A DNA stretch of 64,000 nt from Alphaproteobacteria bacterium. Lineage in GTDB: Bacteria; Pseudomonadota; Alphaproteobacteria; SHNJ01. The stretch covers positions 137,081 to 201,080 of the forward strand of contig SHNJ01000007.1 in assembly GCA_004295055.1 (NCBI GenBank). The letters are read 5' to 3'. The notes beneath the pieces were generated by a model. That model worked only from the letters and a program-made list of their open reading frames with translations. It made no database searches and was not told the origin of the DNA. Numbering within the stretch: position 1 is the first letter of the stretch; each line of letters starts with the position of its first letter. Positions 28,717 to 38,888 of the stretch are shown piece after piece. Made by a program: the position numbers and the translations under genes.

Positions 28717-29928
28717 ATGGGCGCTCCCGCATTATCATCCAAAAAATCTTCCAGCAAACCGGCTTTTAACTGGGAGGATCCGTTTTTATTTGAAGCACAA
28801 TTGACCGACGAAGAACGTCTGGTCATGGAACAGGCACGGGCTTTCTGCCAGGATAAATTGATGCCGCGTGTGTTAATGGGTTTTCGCCATGAGAAATTTG
28901 ATCGCGCCATTATGAACGAAATGGGTGAAATGGGTTTTCTGGGCTCCACCATCGAAGGTTACGGCTGCGCCGGGGTCAATTCGGTTTGTTATGGTCTGAT
29001 CGCGCGCGAAGTGGAACGTGTCGATTCCGGTTATCGTTCCGCGATGTCGGTGCAATCATCGTTGGTGATGCATCCGATCCATGCCTATGGCACCGAAGAA
29101 CAACGTAAAAAATATTTACCGCGCTTGGCGACCGGAGAACTTGTCGGTTGTTTCGGCCTGACGGAACCGAATCATGGGTCCGATCCAGGCAGTATGATTA
29201 CACGGGCGGACAAAGTTGATGGCGGTTATCTGCTGACCGGTGCGAAAATGTGGATTACCAATTCGCCGATCGCGGATGTATTCATCGTTTGGGCGAAGAA
29301 CACCGCTGAGAACAATGAAATTATGGGATTTATTTTGGAAAAAGGCATGAAAGGCCTATCCGCGCCAAAGATCGAAGGCAAAATGTCCCTGCGCGCGTCG
29401 GAAACCGGCGAGATCGTCATGGACAGCGTATTTGTGCCTGAAGAAAATTTATTACCGAATGTAAGGGGATTAAAAGGCCCTTTCGGATGTTTGAACAATG
29501 CACGATATGGTATTGCCTGGGGCGTGCTTGGCGCGGCGGAGTTTTGTTTCCATGCGGCTCGGCGTTACACGTTGGATCGCAAACAATTCAACCGCCCCTT
29601 GGCCGCCAATCAGTTGATTCAGAAAAAATTGGCCGATATGCAAACCGAAATCACGCTTGGGTTACAAGGCGTGTTACGTATTGGACGATTAAAAGACGAA
29701 GGTATTTTACCGCCAGAATCAATCAGCCTGATGAAACGCAATAATTGCGGCAAGGCGCTGGATATTGCCCGTGTCGCGCGCGATATGCATGGCGGCAATG
29801 GCGTTGCCGACGAATATCACGTGATCCGCCATGTGGTGAATTTGGAATCGGTCAATACGTACGAAGGCACGCATGATGTGCATGCGTTGATTCTTGGCCG
29901 GGCGATTACCGGGATCGCGGCGTTTTAA
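28717..29928 (+). CDS. gcdH: Glutaryl-CoA dehydrogenase
   Basis: FAD-dependent acyl-CoA dehydrogenase that oxidises and decarboxylates glutaryl-CoA to crotonyl-CoA in lysine, tryptophan and glutarate breakdown. It has 403 residues. The catalytic Glu383 is in [20 protein letters not shown], the typical GcdH C-terminus. [12 protein letters not shown] and [16 protein letters not shown] are also diagnostic. The CoA-transferase gene starts at the next base, so the two are co-translated. Confidence 0.94.
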   Translation: MGAPALSSKKSSSKPAFNWEDPFLFEAQLTDEERLVMEQARAFCQDKLMPRVLMGFRHEKFDRAIMNEMGEMGFLGSTIEGYGCAGVNSVCYGLIAREVERVDSGYRSAMSVQSSLVMHPIHAYGTEEQRKKYLPRLATGELVGCFGLTEPNHGSDPGSMITRADKVDGGYLLTGAKMWITNSPIADVFIVWAKNTAENNEIMGFILEKGMKGLSAPKIEGKMSLRASETGEIVMDSVFVPEENLLPNVRGLKGPFGCLNNARYGIAWGVLGAAEFCFHAARRYTLDRKQFNRPLAANQLIQKKLADMQTEITLGLQGVLRIGRLKDEGILPPESISLMKRNNCGKALDIARVARDMHGGNGVADEYHVIRHVVNLESVNTYEGTHDVHALILGRAITGIAAF

Positions 29929-31119
29929 ATGACCGATACTCCTTTAAGAAATATCCGTGTTCTCGATCTTTCCCGCGTGCTGGCGGGGCCATGGTGTACG
30001 CAATTGCTGGCTGATCTTGGCGCCGAAGTCATCAAAATTGAAAAACCGGGGGAAGGCGATGATACTCGCGCCTGGGGGCCGCCTTATTTTAAAACGGATA
30101 GCGGAGGCTTGTCCGCATATTATATTTCCTGCAACCGTGGAAAAAAATCCATTACGGTGGATATTTCTACGGCGGAAGGTAAAAAGATTGTTCAGGATCT
30201 GGCGGCGAAATCGGATGTGCTGATTGAAAATTATAAGGTTGGCGGATTGAAAAAATATGGCCTTGATTACGAATCGGTCAAGAAAATAAATTCAAAAATT
30301 ATTTACTGTTCCATTACCGGTTTTGGCCAGGATGGACCAATGGCGCAAAAAGCCGGTTATGATTTCATGATCCAGGGCATGTGCGGATTGATGAGCGTAA
30401 CGGGCGAACCCGCCGGCATGCCGATGAAAGATGGCGTGGCGTTGGTGGATGTCATGACCGGCATGTATGCATCCAGCGCGATTTTATCGGCGCTGTTTGC
30501 GCGGCAAAATACGGACAAAGGAACCCATATCGATATGGCCTTGCTGGATGTTGGCGTTGCGATGATGGCCAATCAGGCGTTGAATTACCTAGTCTCCGGC
30601 AAAGTGCCGCAGCGTCTTGGCAATGCGCATCCGAACATAGTTCCTTATCAGGCTTTTGCGACCAAGGACGGCCATGTGATTTTGGCTATCGGCAATGACG
30701 ATCAATTCGCAAGATTTGCCAAGGCCTGCGGTAAGCCTGAATGGATTGAAAGTCCGTATTTTGCCACTAACGAGGCGCGGGTGCGCAATCGGAATGATGT
30801 GGTGGGCAGCATTGGCGTATTGATGCACCAAAAAACCACGGCGGAATGGATCAAAATTCTAGAGACGGAAAATATTCCGGGTGGGCCGATTAACGATTTA
30901 GGCCAGGTATTTCAGGAACCGCAAGTGAAGCACCGAGGTACGCAATTGGAATTAAAGGGCGTGCCGCAAATACGCACACCGGTAAGGATGAGCGGTGTCG
31001 ATATTGGTGCGGGTACGCCGCCGCCGCATTTAGGCGCGGATACAGATCAAGTATTGAAAGATGTATTGGGATACGATGCGGCCCAAATCGCGTCGTTAAA
31101 ATCAAAAGGGGCAGTATAA
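29929..31119 (+). CDS. Class III CoA-transferase, probable succinyl-CoA:glutarate CoA-transferase
   Basis: 396-residue CaiB/BaiF family CoA-transferase. The N-terminal block LRNIRVLDLSRVLAGPWCTQLLADLGAEVIKIE is typical, and the catalytic aspartate is Asp174 in LVDVMTGMYAS. Because it directly follows gcdH with no gap, the likely reaction is glutarate activation to glutaryl-CoA, as for human SUGCT. The substrate is inferred from context only. It overlaps the next gene by one base (TAATG). Confidence 0.88.
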   Translation: MTDTPLRNIRVLDLSRVLAGPWCTQLLADLGAEVIKIEKPGEGDDTRAWGPPYFKTDSGGLSAYYISCNRGKKSITVDISTAEGKKIVQDLAAKSDVLIENYKVGGLKKYGLDYESVKKINSKIIYCSITGFGQDGPMAQKAGYDFMIQGMCGLMSVTGEPAGMPMKDGVALVDVMTGMYASSAILSALFARQNTDKGTHIDMALLDVGVAMMANQALNYLVSGKVPQRLGNAHPNIVPYQAFATKDGHVILAIGNDDQFARFAKACGKPEWIESPYFATNEARVRNRNDVVGSIGVLMHQKTTAEWIKILETENIPGGPINDLGQVFQEPQVKHRGTQLELKGVPQIRTPVRMSGVDIGAGTPPPHLGADTDQVLKDVLGYDAAQIASLKSKGAV

Positions 31120-31604
31120 TGAAAAAATATTTCTTAATTTTTGCGGCAATTTTATTGGTTGCTCAAATTGCACACGCGCATAGTTATCAATTGGGCAAGA
31201 TCAAAATCGGACATGCCTGGATGCAGGAATTGCATAGCACCGGTCCGGAGGCTGCCGATAATGCGGAAGTTGCCGCCTATATGCCGTTATATAATACCGG
31301 CGAGAAAACCGATTATTTGATCGAGGTTAAAAGCGATTGGTTCGCCCAAGCCAAATTCCTGGATCTGCGCGGAACCGGTGAAACCGGCAGCCCACAAGCC
31401 GTATTCGCCAATGAAATTGCACTGTTAAAAGGCACGCCGATCGGTATGCAGCCGAAATCCGGCTGGCGTATAGTGTTTTACGGCGTAAAAAAGCCGATGC
31501 CAAAAGGCGAGACCTTGCCGGTGACTTTAGTGTTTAAGAACGCGGGGTCGATAGAAGTAGAGTTGGCCCTTGATCCAGAAAAACCAAGCCATCAATCAAA
31601 TTAA
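31119..31604 (+). CDS. PCuAC-like (DUF461) exported protein with poor copper motif
   Basis: 161 residues with a signal peptide (MKKYFLIFAAILLVAQIAHA). The fold is suggested by IKIGHAWMQ near the start, AAYMPLYNTGEKTDYLIEVKS, and GWRIVFYGVKKPMPKGETLPVTLVF. These match the cupredoxin-like PCu(A)C copper chaperones. The usual His/Met copper ligands (HM near the centre and HxM before GLKKPL) are mostly replaced. It is coupled to the CoA-transferase by TAATG and convergent with parE, overlapping it by 4 bp. Confidence 0.75.
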   Translation: MKKYFLIFAAILLVAQIAHAHSYQLGKIKIGHAWMQELHSTGPEAADNAEVAAYMPLYNTGEKTDYLIEVKSDWFAQAKFLDLRGTGETGSPQAVFANEIALLKGTPIGMQPKSGWRIVFYGVKKPMPKGETLPVTLVFKNAGSIEVELALDPEKPSHQSN

Positions 31605-33568
31605 ATATCCAACTCCGCCACTTTGGGGGCGTTTTCCTGGATGAAGGCAAGGCGTAGTTCCGGTTTTTTGCCCATCAGGCGTTCGACCAGATTTTCGACT
31701 TCCTTGGCTTCGGAATATTTCTTTGGATCGTATTTATCGGGGATTGCCACGCGCAACAAAGTGCGATGGCGCGGGTCCATGGTGGTTTCTTTTAGAAATT
31801 TCGCCGGCATTTCACCTAGACCTTTGAACCGGTTTACTTCTGGCTTGCCGCGGAATTGTTTCAGCAATTCATCGCGGTGCTTATCGTCCCGCGCATATAA
31901 TGTCTTATCGCCTTGCGCAATGCGGAACAGCGGCGGAACGGCTAAATACACATGGCCTTTGACAATCAGTTCCGGCATTTCCTTGTAAAAGAATGTCAGC
32001 AACAGGGCGGCGATGTGCGCACCGTCCACGTCCGCATCGGTCATAATGATGATACGTTCGTACCGCAACCGTTCTATTTTTAAATCTTTGCCTGCACCGC
32101 AACCCAGCGCCAATAAAATATCTTTGATCTCTTGATTGCCGGCCAATTTATCCGCGGATGCGTTGGCGACGTTCAAAATTTTACCGCGCAGCGGCAGAAT
32201 CGCCTGGGTAGTGCGGTCCCGCGCCTGCTTGGCGGAACCGCCGGCCGAATCGCCTTCGACCAAAAAGATTTCGGTGCCTTTGGCGGCGTCCAATGAGCAA
32301 TCGGTCAATTTGCCAGGCAAGCGCAATTTGCGGGTTGCCGATTGGCGTTTTAGTTGTTGTTCCTCTTTTGCTCTGCGGCGTTCTTCAACCTTTTCAATCG
32401 CGCGGTCCAGCAATAATCCAGCCGATGCCGGATCGGACGACAACCATAAATCGAACCGGTCTTTGACGGTGTTTTCAACCCATTTTTGCGCCTCGGTCGT
32501 AACCAGTTTTTCCTTGGTCTGGCCTTGGAAATGCGGATTTGGGATAAATACCGACAGAATAATCGCCGCGCCGTTGATGACATCGTCGCCGGTAATATCG
32601 GCGGCCTTTTTATTGCCAATCAACTCGCCATAGGATTTCAAACCGCGCAGCAATGCCGTACGCAGGCCAGATTCATGCGTGCCGCCTTGGGCGGTTGGAA
32701 TAGTGTTGCAGTAAGACCGCAAAAATCCTTCTTCGTCGCGCGGCCAAGTAATAGCCCAATTGATACGCACCTTGTCAGCCTTCATTTCGACTTCATCGGC
32801 GAAATATTTGGCGGTGTAGCAGGGGCGTTCTTGAATTTCTGCCGCTAATGAATCAGCCAGACCATTCGGGAAATGCAAAACATCTTTGGCTGGTGTCGCG
32901 TCGCCTTTTAATAAAGCCGCGTCGCATTGCCATTCAATCGTAACGCCTTTGAATAAATATGCCTTGCTGCGCGCCATTTGATATAGGCGCGCCGGGCGGA
33001 ATTCTGCTTTATGCCCGAAAATTTCCGGATCGGGTTGGAAGGTGATTTGTGTGCCTTTACGTGTGGTCGACCCGCCCTTGGTCAATTTGCCTTTGGCATG
33101 ACCTTGGGAAAATTCCTGAGTATATGTGGTTTTGTCGCGAAAAACTTCGACCTTCAGATGTTCGGTCAGTGCATTAACGACGGAAACGCCGACGCCGTGC
33201 AAGCCGCCGGATGTTTCATAAACTTTATTTGAAAATTTACCACCGGAATGCAGCGTGGTCAGAATAACTTCCAGCGCGGATTTTTTTGGAAATTTAGGAT
33301 GGGGATCGACTGGGATACCACGCCCATTATCCCATATAGTTACGGTATTATCCTTGCCCAGCGATATGCCGATTTTGCTGGCATGACCGGCAACGGCTTC
33401 GTCCATGGCGTTGTCCAGCACCTCGGCGACCAGATGGTGCATTGCTGTTTCATCGGTGCCGCCAATATACATCCCTGGGCGGCGGCGAACCGGTTCCAGC
33501 CCTTCAAGGACTTCGATATCTTTGGCGGAGTAAGAATTATCTTTTTTCACGGTAGCGGATTTGGACAT
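31601..33568 (-). CDS. parE: DNA topoisomerase IV subunit B
   Basis: ATPase subunit of topoisomerase IV, which unlinks daughter chromosomes. It has 655 residues. The GHKL ATP site (EVLDNAMDEA, DNGRGIPVDPHP, SGGLHGVGVSVVNALT), the TOPRIM motif EGDSAGGSAKQARD, and the metal site DADVDGAHI are present. Length, the PHPKFP segment and lack of the GyrB insertion favour ParE over GyrB. parC is not in the window. Confidence 0.93.
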   Translation of the reverse strand: MSKSATVKKDNSYSAKDIEVLEGLEPVRRRPGMYIGGTDETAMHHLVAEVLDNAMDEAVAGHASKIGISLGKDNTVTIWDNGRGIPVDPHPKFPKKSALEVILTTLHSGGKFSNKVYETSGGLHGVGVSVVNALTEHLKVEVFRDKTTYTQEFSQGHAKGKLTKGGSTTRKGTQITFQPDPEIFGHKAEFRPARLYQMARSKAYLFKGVTIEWQCDAALLKGDATPAKDVLHFPNGLADSLAAEIQERPCYTAKYFADEVEMKADKVRINWAITWPRDEEGFLRSYCNTIPTAQGGTHESGLRTALLRGLKSYGELIGNKKAADITGDDVINGAAIILSVFIPNPHFQGQTKEKLVTTEAQKWVENTVKDRFDLWLSSDPASAGLLLDRAIEKVEERRRAKEEQQLKRQSATRKLRLPGKLTDCSLDAAKGTEIFLVEGDSAGGSAKQARDRTTQAILPLRGKILNVANASADKLAGNQEIKDILLALGCGAGKDLKIERLRYERIIIMTDADVDGAHIAALLLTFFYKEMPELIVKGHVYLAVPPLFRIAQGDKTLYARDDKHRDELLKQFRGKPEVNRFKGLGEMPAKFLKETTMDPRHRTLLRVAIPDKYDPKKYSEAKEVENLVERLMGKKPELRLAFIQENAPKVAELDI

Positions 33569-33633
33569 AGGTTCAATACGGGATTGGTAAAAAATTATTT
33601 AAAGGTACAGATACCAGGAATGCAAGAAAAATG

Positions 33634-34563
33634 CTACTTGCTGTAGGCAAGAACTTTTTCCCCAGCAATGAGATAGAGCAACAGATCGCCTGGCCCGTCA
33701 ATGCGCCCTATAATTCCTGACTGAGAGGGATTAGGTCTAACGGGATGGACAGGAACGGGTTTAATGGTTGTAGCAATGGCTGTTAATTTTGCACAACATT
33801 CTTTGCCACTTGTATCCAATCTTTTCCACAATGCGTCTAATCGCTTGTTGGTTTCAGCCTGGATTTCTTCTGCTCGATCCTCATATTCTATCTGGCGTTC
33901 GAGTGTTTTTTCGCCCATTTCAAGCTGTGTTAAGCCGACTTCGATATCCATTTTTCGTTCAGCCTTAGGACAAACCATCGCGGGGCGTTTGGGATCTATT
34001 TCTAGTCGGCGGTAAATATCTAGCACTACCTCGTTATGGAACCAGGCATAATGGCTGGAAATACATTTATGCTTTAGACTTTTCCGCGCCAGTTCATAAA
34101 ATTCCCGAAGATAAGAAGGTGGCGCCATTCGCACCATCTGTGCCATCATGACACGATATTCATTATCGTCTAATCCTATCTGATGGCCTGCTGGGTGATC
34201 CAACTTAAACTTTGGATCCAGTATTTGTTGCGATTGATTGCTGTCAGTTATCGCCAGAAGTGCAAAAAGGCCGGTGCAGGTATCTAGAAATGCGGATACA
34301 TTTTTTACGGTAATGGGAGTTTTAAAAATATCTTCCACTACCGGACGCATCAACCGGCAGATTTTTGAATCCTTCCGCTTAGACTGGTGCAGAAGATAGG
34401 TTTTTAGATCGATAAACACTTGTTGGCAGGTATTGGGATTATCTTTCAACTCTGTTCGATTAGATAGTAAGTAGCATAATATTTCGCAGGCCGCCGATTT
34501 CGGATTGGCTGTATCCGCGTGTTCGTAATCCCAGGTAGAGTATAATTTATTGTGCTTGTACAT
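33634..34563 (-). CDS. Hypothetical protein, unrecognised
   Basis: 309 residues, predicted cytoplasmic and mostly helical. Residues about 200-265 are likely coiled coil (KMDIEVGLTQLEMGEKTLERQIEYEDRAEEIQAE broken across the segment). It has several Cys, including KECCAKL. The C-terminus has GIIGRIDGPGDLLLYLIAGEKVLAY. No family recognised. Base composition is more AT-rich than the flanking parE and yciA genes, which suggests an accessory gene. It is upstream of parE on the same strand with 65 bp between. Confidence 0.7.
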   Translation of the reverse strand: MYKHNKLYSTWDYEHADTANPKSAACEILCYLLSNRTELKDNPNTCQQVFIDLKTYLLHQSKRKDSKICRLMRPVVEDIFKTPITVKNVSAFLDTCTGLFALLAITDSNQSQQILDPKFKLDHPAGHQIGLDDNEYRVMMAQMVRMAPPSYLREFYELARKSLKHKCISSHYAWFHNEVVLDIYRRLEIDPKRPAMVCPKAERKMDIEVGLTQLEMGEKTLERQIEYEDRAEEIQAETNKRLDALWKRLDTSGKECCAKLTAIATTIKPVPVHPVRPNPSQSGIIGRIDGPGDLLLYLIAGEKVLAYSK

Positions 34564-34710
34564 CTCGCCGTATAATGTTGTTATTTTTTGTTATGATGAA
34601 ATCAATCTATAACAAACCATCATATCCTGCAAGGAAATTATATTTTTCTTGTCAGTAGCGCCTGGAAAAATGTAAAAGAAAATTACTTTGATTTTCTTTC
34701 AGGTGTGTTT

Positions 34711-35106
34711 ATGTCCGAACCCAGCGATAATCCAGATTTTCCGAATAACCCTTCGTTACGCACGATTGCGATGCCGGCGGATACCAATCCCAATGGCGAT
34801 ATGTTCGGTGGATGGATGATGTCGATGATGGATTTGGCCGGCGCAAACAAGGCGATCGAAGTTTCCAAAGGTCCTGTTGTGACTGTCGCAGTCGACGCTA
34901 TGGAATTTCATTTGCCGGCCTATGTCGGCGATGAAGTCAGTTGCTATTCTTTGGTTGAAAAGATTGGCAATACGTCGATCACCGTGCGGGTCGAGGCCTG
35001 GGCGCGGCGCCGCACTAGCCACGAATATTTTAAAATTACTGTAGGCCGGTTTACATACGTTTCCATCGGCGCGGACCGACGGCCGAAACCCATCATAAAG
35101 ATGTAG
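34711..35106 (+). CDS. yciA: YciA-type acyl-CoA thioesterase
   Basis: 131-residue hotdog-fold thioesterase that hydrolyses a range of acyl-CoAs. The family sequences LRTIAMPADTNPNGDMFGGW and DLAGANKAIE are present, with the conserved Asp in the second. AGGTG at 34701-34705 favours the ATG at 34711 over a GTG two codons upstream. It appears monocistronic. Confidence 0.9.
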   Translation: MSEPSDNPDFPNNPSLRTIAMPADTNPNGDMFGGWMMSMMDLAGANKAIEVSKGPVVTVAVDAMEFHLPAYVGDEVSCYSLVEKIGNTSITVRVEAWARRRTSHEYFKITVGRFTYVSIGADRRPKPIIKM

Positions 35107-35120
35107 TTTTGGCTAGCCTA

Positions 35121-35507
35121 TTAGTAAGCTTTCTGGCGCCTTAAATTGATTAGGCTGATGGTGGCATCGCCAGTCAGCTGTTGAGCCTTGGCAGACGACA
35201 CGCCATCCAATTTGCCTTTTGTATCTAGTCCATTAAAATATTCGAAAACCACAGCAGCTGTTTGCGGGGTAAAGTGGTCAAACCTGGAACCAATAGGCGC
35301 AGTAGCAATCGTTGTAAATTCTACTAGACGATCCAATTCCTTTTGATCGGCACTCGGCAGGCCATTTAAGGGGGTGGTTTCCAGTCTTTGCTTATAATGT
35401 GCTAAGCGCAAGGCCACTTGTTCGTTACTTGCATTCCACGGATTATTGATGGGCTGCGAAGTGCCTTGATCTGTGCCGGTATTTGATACGCTTGTCGATG
35501 TGGTCAT
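35121..35507 (-). CDS. Hypothetical protein, unrecognised
   Basis: 128 residues. The first 30 are Ser/Thr/Asn-rich and probably disordered, followed by a helical region (NEQVALRLAHYKQRLE, PQTAAVVFEYFNGL) and a basic end (INLRRQKAY). No membrane segment or recognised motif. It is separated from upstream glnA by a strong hairpin terminator. AGGGAG precedes the start. Confidence 0.6.
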   Translation of the reverse strand: MTTSTSVSNTGTDQGTSQPINNPWNASNEQVALRLAHYKQRLETTPLNGLPSADQKELDRLVEFTTIATAPIGSRFDHFTPQTAAVVFEYFNGLDTKGKLDGVSSAKAQQLTGDATISLINLRRQKAY

Positions 35508-35588
35508 TGGTACACTCCCTTGATTTATTTTTAAGTATAATTTCTTTTATGGCTATAAATTACGGAGAATTATGACAAAAGTCAAGAA

Positions 35589-35623
35589 AAAAGCTTTGAT
35601 AGTTATATCAAAGCTTTTTATAT
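35589..35623 (-). terminator. Terminator of glnA
   Basis: A 13-bp perfect stem (AAAAGCTTTGATA and its complement) with a 4-base loop, followed on the minus strand by TTTTTTC. It sits 41 bp past the glnA stop. The A/T-symmetric ends could also stop transcription in the opposite direction. Confidence 0.85.
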
Positions 35624-35663
35624 TGTAATTTAAATGCTAATTAAATTATTATAATTTAGAATA

Positions 35664-37088
35664 TTAAATCGAATAGTAATTTAAAAATTCAATTGGGTGT
35701 GGTGTGTGTTCCAAATCGTATACTTCGGACATGCGCAATTCAATATAGGCATCGATCAAATCATCGCTGAATACGCCGCCTTGGGTTAGGAATTTCCGGT
35801 CTTTATCCAACGCGCTTAATGCATCACGCAAAGATCCGCAAACGGTCGGCACCTTGGCCAATTCCGCTGGGGGCAGATGATATAAATCCATATCCATGGC
35901 TTTGCCCGGATGGATTTTGTTTTTGATGCCATCCATACCCGCCATCAACATCGCGGCGAAGCCGAGATATGGGTTGCAGCCAGGATCTGGGAAGCGTACT
36001 TCGACCCGTTTGGATTTCTCGCCAACCGAATATGGAATCCGGCAAGAAGCGGAACGGTTGCGCGCGGAGTAGGCGAGCAATACCGGCGCCTCGAATCCAG
36101 GGATCAGGCGTTTGTATGAATTGGTGGTTGGGTTGGTGAACGCGTTGATCGCCCGGGCGTGTTTGATAATGCCGCCAATGTAGTACAATGCCAGATCCGA
36201 CAATTCGGCATATTTATTTCCGGCAAATAATGGCTTGTTTTTCTTCCATAGCGATTGATGCACATGCATGCCCGAACCATTGTCGCCTTTGATCGGTTTC
36301 GGCATAAAGCACGCCGACTTGCCATAAGCGACGGCGGTATTGTGCACGGCGTATTTGTACAATTGCACGTTATCCGCGCTTTGCACCAATGTTGAAAATT
36401 TAATGCCCAATTCATGCTGCGATGGCGCGACTTCGTGATGATGTTTTTCAATTGGCACGCCCAGCGCGGCGAGGTTCAACAACATTTCCGAACGCAGGTC
36501 CTGTGTTGCATCGACCGGACCGCACGGAAAATATCCTCCCTTAACGCCGGGGCGGTGGCCCAAATTGCCTATGCCACGGCCTTCGGATGCGTAATCGCGA
36601 TCGGAATTATATGGGCCTTCCTCGGAATCGATTTGATGGGAAATTTTGTTCATGCCGACGGTAAAGCGCACGTCATCGAACACAAAAAATTCGATTTCCG
36701 GGCCAAAATAGGCGTTATCGGCGACGCCGGATTTTTGGATATAGGCTTCGGCGCGCTTGGCGACGGATCGCGGACAACGGCTATACGCCTTGCCGCTGGA
36801 TGGTTCTTCGACATCGCAATTGATGATTAGGGTCGGCTGCGCGGCGAATACATCCATAACGGCGGTATTCACATCCGGCAATAACGTCATGTCGGATTCA
36901 TTGATCGCTTTCCATCCGGCGATGCTGGATCCGTCGAACTGAATTCCATCTTTGAAAAAAGCATCGTCGACGACTTGCGTGGACATCGACACATGGTGCC
37001 ATTTGCCGCGCGTGTCGGTAAAACGCAGATCGACGAATTTCACGTCGTGTTCTTTAATCAGTTGCATTGCTTTTTTGGGATTGGACAT
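35664..37088 (-). CDS. glnA: Glutamine synthetase type I
   Basis: Makes glutamine from glutamate, ammonia and ATP; dodecameric and central to nitrogen assimilation. It has 474 residues from the ATG at 37088, preceded by GGAGCG. Longer in-frame starts to 37175 add a non-family extension. Present are [19 protein letters not shown], the ATP-site [11 protein letters not shown], and the adenylylation Tyr in MDLYHLPP. Control by GlnE adenylylation is thus expected. glnB, often upstream, is absent here. Confidence 0.96.
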   Translation of the reverse strand: MSNPKKAMQLIKEHDVKFVDLRFTDTRGKWHHVSMSTQVVDDAFFKDGIQFDGSSIAGWKAINESDMTLLPDVNTAVMDVFAAQPTLIINCDVEEPSSGKAYSRCPRSVAKRAEAYIQKSGVADNAYFGPEIEFFVFDDVRFTVGMNKISHQIDSEEGPYNSDRDYASEGRGIGNLGHRPGVKGGYFPCGPVDATQDLRSEMLLNLAALGVPIEKHHHEVAPSQHELGIKFSTLVQSADNVQLYKYAVHNTAVAYGKSACFMPKPIKGDNGSGMHVHQSLWKKNKPLFAGNKYAELSDLALYYIGGIIKHARAINAFTNPTTNSYKRLIPGFEAPVLLAYSARNRSASCRIPYSVGEKSKRVEVRFPDPGCNPYLGFAAMLMAGMDGIKNKIHPGKAMDMDLYHLPPAELAKVPTVCGSLRDALSALDKDRKFLTQGGVFSDDLIDAYIELRMSEVYDLEHTPHPIEFLNYYSI

Positions 37089-37335
37089 CAGGACGCTCCG
37101 GGGAAAGAGGGTTAGGGGGTGATTCAATTTATATGCAGTGCAAAAAAATTTTCCACGCGAAAATGACCATCGCATGACAGTTTTATAAAAAATCTGGGTA
37201 TGAATTTCGAATTCGATTCAATTCTGTGGATATTGTTTTACAAGGATTTTGATACGCCTAGCCAATTAGGCTTGCGCGTCATACACTGAAATTTCCAACC
37301 CATAAAAAAGCGCTTTTTGCAGTGCAAGAATAGAA

Positions 37336-38715
37336 TTAAGTTCTAGCCGGAAACCTGTGCCTGCCGGGGTGGGGGATCGTAGGCGGGGTACGGTGGCGGC
37401 CGCCAATGACGACCGGGCGGACAGGCGTAGAAAATACGTCTTTTAACCGGTTCAAATCGACTTCCAGTGTCCTTACAACCCCTGGATCTAACATTTCAAA
37501 AGCCTCGTGCAATTGCGTATCGGCGGCTAATGCTTCGTACAATGATTGTCCTTGATTTACGGGCGCATCGGGATGGGCCAGAACCGCCATATTGATTACT
37601 GCAAACCGCAACGCCATGCAATTTTGCCGCGAGGGGCGGATTTTCTCTGCATCGACTATATGTTTTATTTTCTCGGCCATTTGAAGCGCCAGTTCGGCCG
37701 TTGAAGCTGGATTGCCGTAAATCATGGCTGCGGCCAGCGTATTTTCTATCCGATCCGCGTCTTTCAGAAAGAAATTGTCCGGTTTTTGCGGGTTGTCCGG
37801 GTCCGTGGCATAATATAAGGCCAGATATTTAAGCGATTCCGGGTTTATGCGCCGTGGATCTCGTTCCAAGGCGGCCAATGTAACCGCGGCAATCGCATTG
37901 GTTATATCGGTTGGGCCATTGCCCCGAATTTTTATGGCTTTCTCAACCGTATGAAGAGCTTCTATATTTTTTTCGGTGGCCAAGTGAGGCATCAAACGAA
38001 ATGCAATATCAATGCTGTCTATGGCCTGCATAATATTTTCGATTATTTGGCCTGTAAAACCATGTTGGCGCAGTTTTGCTGTTTGATCCGCTAATATACT
38101 AAAAGATCGCTCTAGTGTTGCGGGTGAAAAAACCGAACGCTCCTGACTTTTCATGCCCATCATTCCGCATATCCGGTCGGTTGTTATTGCCATGGAATAA
38201 GGATGATAGGCAAATTCTTGAAATACGGTCTGGTTGGATCGGATCGCGCTTCTTAAGCTTTGATCGGAACAACGGGCGACGGCGGTAAGGGCGGCGTTTG
38301 CCAATCTTCTGATGTCGAGTGTTATTTCCGGCCGATGGGATTGCCACCGTTCATGGATCGTATCGATAAGGCATTTGACGACGTAATGTACCGCCGGACC
38401 ATCCAGTTGTTCAGGATGCCGTTCGGCCAATCCGATAATAATTTCCTGCAAAGTATCGGCATTGCCTGGCGGCATGGATCTGCGGATCCTGTCTTCGAAT
38501 CTTATAAGATCTGAATATAAATGCTCTGGCATAGAATGTGGCATCCGGTAGCACATTTCATAAAGCAGGACGCATTCATTTTCACAATCCACGCGGCCTG
38601 TGGTTTTTCGATCCAGGCGGTCCAACACGTCTTGCCAAAGGGCTGTCAGGCCCCGTTCCTGAGGTCTCCAAATATGTTGGGTGCTGTCGATAAATTCTGT
38701 TGTATTTCCGTGCAT
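37336..38715 (-). CDS. Hypothetical protein, helical, unrecognised
   Basis: About 459 residues from the ATG at 38715 (GGAAAA upstream); the frame stays open to 38856. It is predicted all-helical and soluble, with repeated motifs of the kind AAVTLAALERDPRRINPESLKYLALYYA and NTLAAAMIYGNPASTAELALQMAEKIK, which suggest a solenoid. The C-terminus is Pro/Arg/His-rich. No family recognised. It is divergent from the COQ4-motif gene. Confidence 0.65.
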   Translation of the reverse strand: MHGNTTEFIDSTQHIWRPQERGLTALWQDVLDRLDRKTTGRVDCENECVLLYEMCYRMPHSMPEHLYSDLIRFEDRIRRSMPPGNADTLQEIIIGLAERHPEQLDGPAVHYVVKCLIDTIHERWQSHRPEITLDIRRLANAALTAVARCSDQSLRSAIRSNQTVFQEFAYHPYSMAITTDRICGMMGMKSQERSVFSPATLERSFSILADQTAKLRQHGFTGQIIENIMQAIDSIDIAFRLMPHLATEKNIEALHTVEKAIKIRGNGPTDITNAIAAVTLAALERDPRRINPESLKYLALYYATDPDNPQKPDNFFLKDADRIENTLAAAMIYGNPASTAELALQMAEKIKHIVDAEKIRPSRQNCMALRFAVINMAVLAHPDAPVNQGQSLYEALAADTQLHEAFEMLDPGVVRTLEVDLNRLKDVFSTPVRPVVIGGRHRTPPTIPHPGRHRFPART

Positions 38716-38888
38716 TGCTGTTTTTTCCGTTGCCCAGGCAAGATTTTTATACGGCTGGCCAGGCAAAAGCAATAGAAAATCCCCATTAAGAAAACAAGGG
38801 TAATAGGCTTTTATAGCCCTGAAACCGGGCGCGTTAACCACTCCGTAACCAGCCAAGCGGTAAAATATAGGGGTAACAGGGTGTTGAT

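Noticed and set aside
37140-37165. Sigma-54 promoter upstream of glnA
   Set aside because: On the minus strand a GG and a GC element are present, but 11 bases separate them instead of 10, and the TGGCAC core is poor.
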